Assembly (NCBI GenBank): GCA_964636895.1
Contig: CAZWUW010000031.1
Location: 1 to 30,312, forward strand
Source: CAZWUW01 sp964636895
GTDB lineage: Bacteria > Bacillota > Thermincolia > Thermincolales > CAZWUW01
Reading direction: 5' to 3'
DNA: 30,312 nt
Shown here: piece after piece, positions 21,500 to 30,090 of the stretch
How positions within the stretch are numbered: the first letter of the stretch is position 1
How the letters are laid out: each line of letters opens with the position of its first letter
Made by a program: the position numbers and the translations under genes
Notes under the pieces: model-generated
What the model was told of the DNA's origin: nothing
What the model saw: only the letters and a program-made list of their open reading frames with translations
The model's database searches: none

Positions 21500-22999
21500 T
21501 TAGTTATTTATTTCTTCCAGCCAACAGACAATAAGTGTGCCGGCGTTTTCCCGGGAAAACAGGCTAATCCTGCCGTTATGCTTTTCCATCACCATTTTGG
21601 CAATGCTTAGGCCCAGGCCCGCTCCACTGCCCTGTTTGCTTCTGGCCGGATCCCCCTGGTAAAGGGGGTTAAAAACCTTTTCCAGCTTATCCGGCGGTAT
21701 ACCTTCACCCTCGTTTTGTACCAGCAGCAGCATACCTCCCGGCTGCCGGTCAGCCAGTTCATCCCGAAAGGCAGGAAAAACCCAGCCCGGCAGCGGAGAG
21801 TCGGCCGATAACGCAGCCAGCCATATGCAGCCGCCCGCCGGTGTATATTTTAAGGCATTGCTCATCAGGTTGTCCACCACCCGGCTCATATGCTTTACAT
21901 TAACCCTGAAAAAACCTGCCACCTGGCATTCAGTTTCAAGGCGTACCTGCTGCCGCTGGCAGACTTCATCATATCCCGCCAGCAGCATTTCAAAAAATTC
22001 ATTGCCTTCCACTTCAACAAATTCCAGGTTCTGAATAGAAGACCTCAACAACGTAAAAGTCAGCAGGTCTTCAATCATTTGCAGCATGTAGTCGGCCTTG
22101 TTGAGAATAATACTTATATATTCTTGCTGTTCCTTTGATTGCTGTTCCTTTGATTGCTGTTCCTTTGATTGCTGTTCCTTTAATTGCCGGTCATGATGCA
22201 GATACATAGATTCGGCATAAGCGCGGATAGAGGTTAACGGGGTCTTCAGGTCATGGGAAATAGCCGCAATCATGTACTCCTTTTCCTGCTGCTGCCTGGC
22301 CACTTCCCGACGGGCCTGACGAATCTGATCCTTCATATCTGCAAAATGTTTTACCAACTGCCCGATTTCATCTTTTGTCCGGTGGTTAACTGGCACATCC
22401 TCATCATCTCCGGCAAAAGCCGTCATGCTTTGCATCAATAACCCTACCGGTCGGTTTAACTTATGGTTAACCAGTTTGAGCACGACGATAAAAAGGGCTG
22501 CCACCACCAGCCCCAATAGGACAAATACGAGCCCGGTGCGGTTCTGTACCCCCTGCACCCACTCACTCCGCACTAACGTAATCTGATAAAAACCGGTCAA
22601 CTCGCCATTGATTAGCAATGGTTTCTTCAGGGTGTAAGAATTATAACCGGCCTTCATCTGATACAAGTCACGGTAAAGCATTTCCTTGGGCTGATAACCC
22701 AGCACGTATTCCTGTCTGGTGTTGTATAAAACCAGACCGTTCTTATCATACAGGGTAAGCTTTACCCGGTCGTTAACCACTTTGGCTAGGCGTTGATAAG
22801 CTTTTTCGGAATATATATAAAGCTTCGGGTCCTGGAGCACCTGCTCAACCTTTTTCATTTCGGTGCCGGCTTTTAAGTAATCGGACAAACCTCTGTTATT
22901 GTCGTAAGCACTGATCCACGAATAGAGGGCGTAGGCGGCAGCAAGGGGGAGAATCATCACCACAAGGTAGGAAAGCATCAGCCAGTTTTTGATTTTCAT
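21500..22999 (-). CDS. Sensor histidine kinase with tandem SKEQQ insert
   Basis: 499 aa from ATG 22999, which overlaps the regulator stop as ATGA; the longer frame to 23038 is rejected. Helix 1 about 8-30, sensor about 31-152, helix 2 about 156-177, HAMP about 180-232, DHp with H249 in ISHDLKTPL, N box (NLMSNALKYTP), G1 (NEGEGIP) and G2 (GSGAGLGLSIA). Residues 274-292 are a SKEQQ-type repeat within the DHp hairpin, coded by four 15-bp repeats. Followed by its likely partner lipoprotein 20388-21485. Confidence 0.93.
   Translation of the reverse strand: MKIKNWLMLSYLVVMILPLAAAYALYSWISAYDNNRGLSDYLKAGTEMKKVEQVLQDPKLYIYSEKAYQRLAKVVNDRVKLTLYDKNGLVLYNTRQEYVLGYQPKEMLYRDLYQMKAGYNSYTLKKPLLINGELTGFYQITLVRSEWVQGVQNRTGLVFVLLGLVVAALFIVVLKLVNHKLNRPVGLLMQSMTAFAGDDEDVPVNHRTKDEIGQLVKHFADMKDQIRQARREVARQQQEKEYMIAAISHDLKTPLTSIRAYAESMYLHHDRQLKEQQSKEQQSKEQQSKEQQEYISIILNKADYMLQMIEDLLTFTLLRSSIQNLEFVEVEGNEFFEMLLAGYDEVCQRQQVRLETECQVAGFFRVNVKHMSRVVDNLMSNALKYTPAGGCIWLAALSADSPLPGWVFPAFRDELADRQPGGMLLLVQNEGEGIPPDKLEKVFNPLYQGDPARSKQGSGAGLGLSIAKMVMEKHNGRISLFSRENAGTLIVCWLEEINN
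22126..22185. repeat. Four 15-bp tandem repeats inside a histidine kinase gene
   Basis: GCTGTTCCTTTGATT at 22126, 22141 and 22156, and with one change at 22171. Each adds five residues (SKEQQ) in frame, in the DHp helical hairpin. Copy number can change by slippage without frameshift. Confidence 0.92.
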
Positions 23000-23700
23000 A
23001 TTATCTGTTCTCCGACAAAACGATAACCTGTGCCCCAAACGGTTTGCACGAATTTCTGCTGACGGATGTTGTCCTTAAGCTTACCGCGCAGGCTCTTGAT
23101 ATGTACCGTGACCGTGTTATTCCCATCAACGTCCGCCTGCTGCCAGACATGTTCGTACAATTCCTCCTTGGCAAAAAGCCGCTGCGGGTTGTTCGCCAGG
23201 AGTAACAGGAGGGCCAGCTCTTTACCGGTAAGGGAAATTTCCACCCCGCGCAGCAGTACCCGGCGCTGCTCCGGGAAAATGGTCAGGCCGCCGGCATATT
23301 CCCATTTTTCCTCCTCCGGCTCCTGTTTTTTATAACGCCGGTAACGCCGCAGGTGAGATTCAATCCTAGCCTGAAGTTCCGTCAGACTAAAGGGTTTGGT
23401 CAGGTAGTCATCCGCGCCCAGGTTCAGGCTGCGCACCTTATCTTCATCCTGTTGCCGGGCGCTTACTATCAATAGCGGCATATCACTCACCAGGCGAATG
23501 TTTTTACACAATGTAAACCCGTCCATTTCCGGCAGCATCAAATCAACGAGTGCCAAATCATATTCGCCGCGCCGGAAATCTTCCCAGCCTTCGATACCGG
23601 TGGAAGCCCAGGTTACCCGACAGCCGGCACGGCTCAGGTGGTCTGTGATTACCCGGGCGATTTCCCGATCATCTTCGACAAGCAAGATTTGCGTACTCAT
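22996..23700 (-). CDS. OmpR/PhoB-family response regulator
   Basis: 234 aa from ATG 23700 with GGGGGGGAGTCTC upstream. Receiver with E9/D10/D11, phosphoacceptor D53 and TKPFSLTEL. The winged helix carries LTGKELALLLLLANNPQRLF and NTVTVHIKSLRGKLKD. Followed by an ATGA overlap with its kinase and then by a lipoprotein. A TATAAT-like box occurs in the upstream region (about 23778), but no convincing -35 and no copy of the shared half-sites. Confidence 0.93.
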   Translation of the reverse strand: MSTQILLVEDDREIARVITDHLSRAGCRVTWASTGIEGWEDFRRGEYDLALVDLMLPEMDGFTLCKNIRLVSDMPLLIVSARQQDEDKVRSLNLGADDYLTKPFSLTELQARIESHLRRYRRYKKQEPEEEKWEYAGGLTIFPEQRRVLLRGVEISLTGKELALLLLLANNPQRLFAKEELYEHVWQQADVDGNNTVTVHIKSLRGKLKDNIRQQKFVQTVWGTGYRFVGEQII

Positions 23701-23848
23701 GAGACTCCCCCCCTATAATATATCTTAAGGCAAAGAACGACCTCCCGGCAAAACTTAAGGAATTCTTTATAATTATAGTGGCGGCGTGTATAACTAAAAC
23801 CTAATCCAAAACATAACACCCAAACCTTAACAGGCCGGGTGAAAATTA

Positions 23849-25300
23849 TTAACAAATTATTAAATAAAACCTGCTCCCATGACCCTTTTCGCTCTCTGCC
23901 CATATTTTCCCACCATGAGCTCCAATAATCTGTTTGGCGATGGCCAGACCCAGTCCGGTTCCGCCCGACTGCCGGGAACGGGATTTTTCGCCCCGGTAAA
24001 GCCGTTCAAATACCCTAGGCAAATCTTCAGCACTGATGCCCTCACCGGTATCAGCCACCATAACCCGCACCCCCTGCTGTTCGGCTATGGCCATCAAAGA
24101 AATTGTGCCGCCAACCGGGGTGAATTTGATAGCATTGGCAATAATATTCCCCAGGGCTTGCTCTATACGGTCATGGTCCACTTTTACCGCGGGCAAATCC
24201 GGTGGTATTTCCGTAATCATATTGATCCCGGCAGCCTCTATATCTGTCTGAAATCTCTGGGCAATGTCCCTAAGCATTTCTGTCGCCCCAAGCCATTCGG
24301 GCTTCATTTCCAACTGTCCGGCGTCCAGTTGGGAAAACTGAAAAAGGTCGGCTATCAACCTATCGAGGCTCAGCGTTTTCTCATGGATAACATCCAGATA
24401 ACGTTTAATCTTGTCCGGATCCCGGGCCACCCCGTCACGCAGGCCTTCAACATACCCCCGAACAGAGGTCAGAGGTGTTCTTAAATCGTGTGAAATATTG
24501 GCAATCAATTCCCGGCGGGAGTTTTCCACGGTCTTTTCCCGAGCTAAAGACTGCTGCAACTCATCAACCATAATGTTAAAGGCATCCCCCAGTTCACCCA
24601 GTTCATTACGGGCTGTAATACGCACCCGCGAATCCAGATTGCCCTCCGCAATATAGCGGGTAGCTGTCACCAGTTCCCTGAGCGGACGGGTAATGCCCCG
24701 GGAAATCAGCCAGGCAAAGAAAAGACTAATGGCAATAATTGCCACAACGCCTACAACACTTGTCCTGATTAGTATCCCCAATATTATATCCCACAAAGCG
24801 GCATACCGGAAAGTAACCAGCACCAGACCCACCGTTTTCTCCCCTACCTTCACCGGTGCACCGGCATGCATCTCAAAATTCATGTCCCGCGGATTGCCAA
24901 TAGCATCCGCTTCCATTTCGCCGGCCGGCAGGCTCAATAATTCTGCCACCTGAGATACGGTATAGCGTCGTTCCCCCGGCTCCCTGTCCGGGGCAGTATC
25001 AGCTACAATCCGGCCATCTGCGTCAATAACCTGAATCCTTTCCGTTATGGTCTGTAAATGACCCTGCAGCAGCGGGTCCAAGCCGGTCAGACTGCCCCGG
25101 GCGGCATAAACCTTAGCCACCTCAGCCGCTATATTCCTAGATGTTTTGGTAAAATCCATCCCCGGCTGCCGCATCAATTTATAATTTTCAAAATAATAAA
25201 AACCGACAGTAATCCCCACAGGAAGAATCACTACTATTAGAAAAACCGCTATAAGCCTGTTTCTGATGCTAATTCTGATATTTTTAATATTAAACCTCAT
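23849..25300 (-). CDS. Sensor histidine kinase, partner of 25303-25998
   Basis: 483 aa from ATG 25300. Helix 1 about 15-36, extracytoplasmic sensor with a PAS/Cache-like IQVIDADGRIVADTAPD (about 89-105), helix 2 about 178-200, HAMP about 201-253, DHp with H271 in NISHDLRTPL, N box (NIIANAIKFTP), G1 (DTGEGIS) and G2 (GGTGLGLAIA). Separated from the regulator by 2 nt. No obvious terminator follows. A regulator/kinase pair of ResDE/PhoPR type. Confidence 0.93.
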   Translation of the reverse strand: MRFNIKNIRISIRNRLIAVFLIVVILPVGITVGFYYFENYKLMRQPGMDFTKTSRNIAAEVAKVYAARGSLTGLDPLLQGHLQTITERIQVIDADGRIVADTAPDREPGERRYTVSQVAELLSLPAGEMEADAIGNPRDMNFEMHAGAPVKVGEKTVGLVLVTFRYAALWDIILGILIRTSVVGVVAIIAISLFFAWLISRGITRPLRELVTATRYIAEGNLDSRVRITARNELGELGDAFNIMVDELQQSLAREKTVENSRRELIANISHDLRTPLTSVRGYVEGLRDGVARDPDKIKRYLDVIHEKTLSLDRLIADLFQFSQLDAGQLEMKPEWLGATEMLRDIAQRFQTDIEAAGINMITEIPPDLPAVKVDHDRIEQALGNIIANAIKFTPVGGTISLMAIAEQQGVRVMVADTGEGISAEDLPRVFERLYRGEKSRSRQSGGTGLGLAIAKQIIGAHGGKIWAESEKGHGSRFYLIIC

Positions 25301-25302
25301 TA

Positions 25303-25998
25303 CTACTCTCCTTCAAACTTATATCCCACTCCCCAGATTGTTTTTATATACCTGGGGTTCCGGGGGTCATCCTCCAGCTTTTCCCGCAGGCGCCTGATAT
25401 GTACCGTTACTGTGGAATCATCGCCTACATAGTCGTAACCCCAAACTTTGACAAAGAGCATTTCCCTGGTAAAAACCTGATTGGGGTGCCGCACCAAAAA
25501 CCGCAGCAATTCAAACTCCCTGGCCGGCAGCACTACCTCTTGCCCGTGCCGGGTAACCCTATAACCTTGAATATCTATTGTCAAATCATTAAAAGTCATA
25601 ATATCCCCTTCATGCCCTTTACTCAATAGTGTAGAACGCCGCAAATGGGCCTTCACTCTGGCTACCAACTCGCCGGGACTAAAAGGCTTGGTTATATAGT
25701 CATCAGCACCGAGTCCGAGCCCCAGAATCTTATCCACTTCCTGGCCCTTGGCACTCAGTAAAAGTATCGGTATCACCATTTCACCGCGTAACTGGCGGCA
25801 AACCTCAAAGCCGTCAATTTTAGGCAGCATAATGTCAAGGACCATCAGGTCGGGCCTCTCCCTGCGGGCTGCTTCTATGGCGGCCTGGCCATCCACGGCA
25901 GTAACTACTTCGAAGCCTTCACGTTCTAAGTAATCCTTTACTAATTCCAAGATTTCAATTTCATCATCCACAATCAGGATACGATAGCCATTATCCAT
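25303..25998 (-). CDS. OmpR/PhoB-family response regulator
   Basis: 231 aa from ATG 25998 (MDNGYRILIVDDEIE), with GAGGTGAAGCG upstream; the frame open to 26091 is an unsupported extension. Phosphoacceptor D55 (LDIMLP), TKPFSPGEL switch region, winged helix with LPAREFELLRFLVRHPNQVF and STVTVHIRRLREKLED. Upstream, one TTCAT half-site occurs near 26043 on the minus strand but the second half-site is missing, so autoregulation through the shared element is not supported. Confidence 0.93.
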   Translation of the reverse strand: MDNGYRILIVDDEIEILELVKDYLEREGFEVVTAVDGQAAIEAARRERPDLMVLDIMLPKIDGFEVCRQLRGEMVIPILLLSAKGQEVDKILGLGLGADDYITKPFSPGELVARVKAHLRRSTLLSKGHEGDIMTFNDLTIDIQGYRVTRHGQEVVLPAREFELLRFLVRHPNQVFTREMLFVKVWGYDYVGDDSTVTVHIRRLREKLEDDPRNPRYIKTIWGVGYKFEGE

Positions 25999-26070
25999 CG
26001 CTTCACCTCTATATGATTTGTTTTCACTATAATTCGATGAAAAGTAGTAACACCCCTGCAAAACCCCAAA

Positions 26071-26100
26071 ATTAAAAAGAAGCACAAACAATGTGCTTCA
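26071..26100 (-). terminator. Rho-independent terminator of the coiled-coil gene
   Basis: Stem GAAGCACA / TGTGCTTC (26080-26087 with 26093-26100), loop 5, then TTTTTAATTTT in the minus direction. Confidence 0.88.
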
Positions 26101-26114
26101 GACTGCAACTTTAT

Positions 26115-26779
26115 CTAACCGGATTGCCTGCGCAGATTCCTTATCTGGACATCATGTTCAGCAATGATTTCTAAAATGGATTTTTGGTTTTCTTTGATTT
26201 CCCGCAGCTCATATAATGTAACTGTTCTGAATTCGGAAAGTCCTCCCGTCTGTTCATAAACGGCATCCATCTTATGGTTAAGATGCTTAACGTCGGTCTT
26301 CAATTCAGCCACGTCGGTCTTCAATTCAGCCACATCGGTCTTCAATTCAGCCACGTCGGTCTTCAATTCAGCCACGTCGGTCTTCAATTCAGCCACGTCG
26401 GTCTTCAATTCAGCCACATCGGTCTTCANNNNNNNNNNNNNNNNNNNNNNNNNNNNNNNNNNNNNNNNNNNNNNNNNNNNNNNNNNNNNNNNNNNNNNNN
26501 NNNNNNNNNNNNNNNNNNNNNNNNNNNNTCAATTCAGCCACGTNNNNNNNNNNNNNNNNNNNNNNNNNNNNNNNNNNNNNNNNNNNNNNNNNNNNNNNNN
26601 NNNNNNNNNNNNNNNNNNNNNNNNNNNNNNNNNNNNNNNNNNNCGGTCTTCAATTCAGCCACATCGGTCTTCAATTCAGCCACATCGGTCTTCAATTCAG
26701 CCACATCGGTCTTCAATTCCTTTTGGCCTTGTTCCAGGCTAACAAGTTTGTCAAAAATTTGTTTTAGAATTTCTTGCAT
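26115..26779 (-). CDS. Heptad-repeat coiled-coil protein, interrupted by scaffold gaps
   Basis: Starts at ATG 26779 (MQEILKQIFDKLVSLEQGQK), then many copies of the heptad ELKTDVA, then VKHLNHKMDAVYEQTGGLSEF and a conserved-looking end (LREIKENQKSILEIIAEHDVQIRNLRRQ). The repeat region contains two runs of exactly 100 N (26429-26528 and 26544-26643), which are placeholders of unknown true length, so size and copy number are unknown and the frame across is artificial. The product is a soluble, very regular coiled coil without membrane helix. Similar ELKxDV repeat proteins are common in Clostridia, with unknown function. No neighbour in its operon. Confidence 0.8.
26279..26720. repeat. 21-bp tandem repeats with two 100-N assembly gaps
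   Basis: The unit CGGTCTTCAATTCAGCCACR followed by T repeats without interruption on both sides of the N runs, with CACGT/CACAT as the main variants. It encodes one coiled-coil heptad. Only 15 known bases (26529-26543) lie between the gaps, which shows that the assembly failed in the array. Confidence 0.92.
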
Positions 26780-26799
26780 ACTCAATTACCCCCTTTAAG

Positions 26800-26808
26800 A
26801 TTATAACA
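26800..26808 (-). promoter_or_regulatory. Extended -10 promoter of the coiled-coil gene
   Basis: Minus strand TGTTATAAT (26808-26800), a TGn-TATAAT extended -10, 20 bp upstream of ATG 26779. No good -35 at 17 nt. Confidence 0.5.
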
Positions 26809-26978
26809 TAAAAGATTAAATACCTGTAGAAGACAAGTGTTCTCTCTCGAGTAAATAGTATTAGATTGCCATTTTCCTTAAGACCAAAGCAGGAAATGGC
26901 AGAAAAACCCCACTTTGTATGTAAGGGGCTTACGTCAGGCAACCATGAGGGTCTTCAGGCAGAAATATACTTCGGAAT

Positions 26979-27230
26979 TTAAACAAGCTCCTCCCGTATA
27001 CGGGCAATAGCATCAAAAAGCATATTTAGATTTTCATGCGTCGGATTTATTTGTAGTTCACCGGCAATATCTGCCAACGTGGAAAAGTCTGCGGCGCTGT
27101 CGATGATGGTTTCCCGGGGGTCTGTCAGAATTCGCCCGGTTTTGCTTTGTAAGTATTCCATCCATCGCCCTCTGGTCTCCAGACGAAAAACAATGGCTTC
27201 TCTGACAAGCTCTTCCAAAATCATCTCCAA
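26979..27230 (-). CDS. 83-aa hypothetical protein
   Basis: Starts at TTG 27230 (MEMILEELVREAIVFRLETR) behind AAAGGGAGAGAA, or at ATG 27224. Soluble, mostly helical, acidic at its C-terminus (DAIARIREELV), with no cysteines or membrane helix. A consensus promoter lies 45 bp upstream. I do not recognise a family. It follows the replication-relaxation-like gene but has its own promoter. A CCCC/GGGG hairpin with TTTTT (26914-26936) may be its terminator. Confidence 0.6.
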   Translation of the reverse strand: MEMILEELVREAIVFRLETRGRWMEYLQSKTGRILTDPRETIIDSAADFSTLADIAGELQINPTHENLNMLFDAIARIREELV

Positions 27231-27274
27231 TTCTCTCCCTTTCCATAAAATGTTACAAAAAAAATTACACTATA

Positions 27275-27303
27275 ATTATAATTTTTAGATTCCTTTTATG
27301 CAA
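27275..27303 (-). promoter_or_regulatory. Sigma-A-type promoter of the 83-aa gene
   Basis: Minus strand: TTGCAT (27303-27298), 17-nt spacer, TATAAT (27280-27275). Near-ideal match. Confidence 0.75.
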
Positions 27304-27334
27304 CAGTTATGACAAAATATTACAGTATAACCAA

Positions 27335-28219
27335 TTATATGATTGAAACAGGGGGTACATTGTCGAAAGGTGCTTTAAAGATATTAGCCGCCTTTACCAC
27401 CAGGCGCTCTTCTTCCAATGCTGAAAAGGCCAGGTGAGGCGGCTTAAACATAATATCACTGTCGGTAGAAAGTCGAAAACGACTTAATGTGCTATGGGTT
27501 TGCATGAAATATGCCAATTTCAGAGCCTGATGCTCTGATTCACATACCAGCAGCAGGACTGGTTTTTGTCCATCCCTGCCAAGTCCTGCCGCTCCTTCAA
27601 TTAATTGTTCATATAGATTGATTTCTTTCATAAATTGCTGTAACTGCCCGGCACCTCTGAATACCCGCATGATTAGCCTGGTTTTACGGGCAATGAAAAA
27701 AGAGGTAGGGATAATAGCCGCCCGGCCAAACTTAAAAACCGGTTCGGCAATATAATTCCGGATTACCGGTCCGGTCCGGATAATAAATTCGTTGGCTAAG
27801 AGCAGCGGGGCAACCTCAAGCATTGACCGCTTATACCACCCGCTTTGCACGGTTACACGTTTTTCCGGACAGTACTTGCCTTCAGGAAAGTGCTGCAGCA
27901 AGCTTAGCCCACCGGGGCCGGGAAAATATACCACCGGTTTTGTATGCTTGTTTCCGTCAGTCCACGTAAAACCATCAATTACACGCAAGCAGGCTAACCG
28001 GCGCAATCGTTCGCGGATTTTCGTTTTGCCGGGATAACACGCTCTGGCAATTTGCGAAACTGTGGCAGCCTTGTGATTAATCAGAAAAAGGAGCATATCC
28101 AAATCCCGGGAAGTAAAAATCCCATTTTGATAAATATTATTACACTCATTTTCCCGGTAAGTACTGGAATTTTGCCAAATTATCTTACTTTCAGAAAAAA
28201 TAATATAAGGCGACTGCAT
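27335..28219 (-). CDS. Replication-relaxation-like winged-helix protein
   Basis: 294 aa from ATG 28219 with GGGAGAATGATGAA upstream. After a short N-terminal stretch, a winged helix (about 34-85: FTSRDLDMLLFLINHKAATVSQIARA, then TKIRERLRRLACLRVIDGF) is followed by YFPGPGGLSLL, typical of the replication-relaxation (PF13814) family, and a C-terminal region resembling a nuclease-like fold (VLLLVCESEHQALKLA). Members are common on plasmids and conjugative elements, so this may mark an integrated element. Identification is by pattern only. Confidence 0.6.
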   Translation of the reverse strand: MQSPYIIFSESKIIWQNSSTYRENECNNIYQNGIFTSRDLDMLLFLINHKAATVSQIARACYPGKTKIRERLRRLACLRVIDGFTWTDGNKHTKPVVYFPGPGGLSLLQHFPEGKYCPEKRVTVQSGWYKRSMLEVAPLLLANEFIIRTGPVIRNYIAEPVFKFGRAAIIPTSFFIARKTRLIMRVFRGAGQLQQFMKEINLYEQLIEGAAGLGRDGQKPVLLLVCESEHQALKLAYFMQTHSTLSRFRLSTDSDIMFKPPHLAFSALEEERLVVKAANIFKAPFDNVPPVSII

Positions 28220-28236
28220 TTCATCATTCTCCCAAT

Positions 28237-29070
28237 TTACAAAAAACGCAGTATTTTACCGTGAATTTTGCCTTCTGGCGCATTAACCTGGTTCACCTTA
28301 AACAATACCCGGCGACCGGTTTCTGCCCGCCCTGCGGCCGGCAGGCTACTAAGCGCATCTATACCGGGGGCTACATTAACAAAGACTCCAAAATCTGTGA
28401 CCGTAACCACAGTGCCTAACCAGCGGCTGCCTACCGTAAAACGGCTGTATTCTTCCCGTCCAGGCTGCTCCGCCAACTCTTTGGTGGAAAGGTAAACCCG
28501 GCCCTGCCGGCTGATTTCCCGCACTACCACTTCTATGCACTGACCAAGCTCAAAAATTTCCTGCGCTTTTACCGGTCGGGTGGCAATTTCCCGGTTTTTC
28601 AGCAATCCTGCAATGCCGCCAATCTCAACATAACAACCGTATGGTAAAATAACTTTTACAATACCGGTCAATCGGTCCCCAACCCTAATGCGCTGAAGCA
28701 ATTGAGCTGCCTTTTCCCGGCGCGCCACTTTTCTCGATAATAACGGATTTTTTCCAACAAAACCAGTTATTTTAAAATCTATTACCTGGCCGATAAACCC
28801 GTCCAAAGCAACCGTACGGTCGGGATCCACCTCATCCGCCGGCATGATGCCTGTTCTACAGCCAAGAGCAATTAGCAACTGCCCTCCGTCCCTGCCAATA
28901 ACCCGACCGGATATAATACTTTGCCTGTGCAAGGCAGTTTGTAATTCAGCTTCTGTCATTTTTCCCGGAGAGCACGCCTTTTTAGCGGTTGAGTTTAGCA
29001 ACTCACCTATTTGAACTTTATGCTGCCCCTCAAAACCTTCCAGTAAATCAATATTAATTATGCTGCACAT
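28237..29070 (-). CDS. Protein with three S1 RNA-binding domains
   Basis: 277 aa from ATG 29070 with GGGGTGAGGCGTT upstream. Three S1/OB modules: about 51-115 (IISGRVIGRDGGQLLIALG), 128-196 (VGDRLTGIVKVILPYGCYVE) and 211-277 (VGSRWLGTVVTVTDFGVFVN). It lacks the length of ribosomal protein bS1. The first domain is like that of short bS1-like Firmicutes proteins. Probably binds RNA in the cytoplasm. It ends 18 bp before the replication-relaxation-like gene, so the two are probably one operon. Confidence 0.8.
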   Translation of the reverse strand: MCSIINIDLLEGFEGQHKVQIGELLNSTAKKACSPGKMTEAELQTALHRQSIISGRVIGRDGGQLLIALGCRTGIMPADEVDPDRTVALDGFIGQVIDFKITGFVGKNPLLSRKVARREKAAQLLQRIRVGDRLTGIVKVILPYGCYVEIGGIAGLLKNREIATRPVKAQEIFELGQCIEVVVREISRQGRVYLSTKELAEQPGREEYSRFTVGSRWLGTVVTVTDFGVFVNVAPGIDALSSLPAAGRAETGRRVLFKVNQVNAPEGKIHGKILRFL

Positions 29071-29102
29071 AACGCCTCACCCCACTAATATTTAATGCCA
29101 TT

Positions 29103-29582
29103 CTAAACATCGTGGTAATCCAGTGTTGACTGGCTCTCAATAAGCAGTGTCCGGTTCTGCTTGAACAATTGCCGGTAAATATCCACGCTCAGGGTAACAT
29201 CCAGCTGCACCTGCTCTGGGTTGACCAGCGTAACCGAAAACCGGTCAATCCTGACCGGACTTTTTAATAAACCATCGTTAAGCGGTGCCAGCGCATAATC
29301 TAAGTCAAAATTATTTCGTAATATTTGCTTAAACTGTTCCTCCGCCACTGCGCTGTCCACCAGCAGTTCTCTGTCTTCCAGAGCTTTCCGGTCCAATGCC
29401 AAGGCCAGGGCCGCTGGCCCGCCTACATCAGCCGTTTCCTGAATCCGTTCACCAACTAGATCATAGGTAAAAAAATCTATCATCCCAAGAACTATCGTTA
29501 TCCCAATAAACAGCACAGCCAATGCCAGAATTCCCGAGAAACCCTCTTCGTTTTCTGTTACCAGCATTTTTAACTGGTTCAT
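29103..29582 (-). CDS. TadE/TadG-like pseudopilin-type membrane protein
   Basis: 159 aa from ATG 29582, which shares a base with the stop of the upstream gene (TGATG). One N-terminal helix (about 15-36) after EEGFSGILALAVLFIG, a prepilin-like G/F junction. Unlike its two neighbours it has no Glu at position +5. The rest is extracytoplasmic, beta-rich. It probably belongs with the two upstream genes to a Tad-type secretion/pilus system that continues beyond the window. Confidence 0.65.
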   Translation of the reverse strand: MNQLKMLVTENEEGFSGILALAVLFIGITIVLGMIDFFTYDLVGERIQETADVGGPAALALALDRKALEDRELLVDSAVAEEQFKQILRNNFDLDYALAPLNDGLLKSPVRIDRFSVTLVNPEQVQLDVTLSVDIYRQLFKQNRTLLIESQSTLDYHDV

Positions 29583-30043
29583 CACCTAAACTTCCTTTCC
29601 GATACTGCCCGGGCCTCAATAAAGAAATTACTGGTTTTCACACTGACCGGCAGCACCCTGGATACCAGCCAATCATGTCGGGTGCCTAGTTTAAGATAAA
29701 CCGGATTGCCGTAATCAATCCGTTCCCGGCGGCCATAAATGTTACTGCGCACCGGCATTTCCAACTCATGGGTGGCCATGAGGATGCCATGGGGCTGAAA
29801 ACCCTGTTTATTTCCAATGGAATTAATTTTAGTGCTGACCGGAGCGGCATTGAGGTCATTATAACCGCCGTAAATAGCCATGCTTCTGATACCTTCCCGG
29901 GTCAGTTTATTCAAATGGTACCATTTTAAGCCGACCTGCAGAATATCTATGGTAAATACAAAGCTGTAAAGAATCAGAATTAACCAAATTATAGCTTCAA
30001 CTGAAAGAAACCCTTTCTCCTCCCGTAACTTTGCCAGGAACAC
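29582..30043 (-). CDS. TadE-like pseudopilin
   Basis: 153 aa from GTG 30043, chosen because GGGGGTGA lies 6 nt upstream; the TTG at 30076 has no such site. A short basic leader (MFLAKLREEKG) is followed by FLSVEAIIWLILILYSFVF, a class III/IV prepilin signal with Glu at +5, then an extracytoplasmic domain. This fits TadE or a DUF4320-type minor pilin. It overlaps the next gene by one base. Confidence 0.65.
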   Translation of the reverse strand: MFLAKLREEKGFLSVEAIIWLILILYSFVFTIDILQVGLKWYHLNKLTREGIRSMAIYGGYNDLNAAPVSTKINSIGNKQGFQPHGILMATHELEMPVRSNIYGRRERIDYGNPVYLKLGTRHDWLVSRVLPVSVKTSNFFIEARAVSERKFR

Positions 30044-30090
30044 AGCTTTCACCCCCGGAAAAAAACTTATAATCAACTAACCCAAAAATA

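Noticed and set aside
23879..24484. Plus-strand reading frame of 201 aa
   Set aside because: Antisense to the kinase catalytic domain at 23849-25300; no family motif and no start signal.
26020..26048. Shared 32-bp promoter element before the 25998 regulator
   Set aside because: TTCAT is present near 26043 but the second half-site (ATAGTGA) and the -10 do not match the pattern.
26279..26720. CRISPR-like regular repeats
   Set aside because: The 21-bp units are directly adjacent without spacers and encode perfect coiled-coil heptads in frame, so this is a coding repeat.
26822..26942. Frame of 63 aa upstream of the coiled-coil gene
   Set aside because: No ribosome binding site, overlaps the coiled-coil promoter and start region, and has no family similarity.
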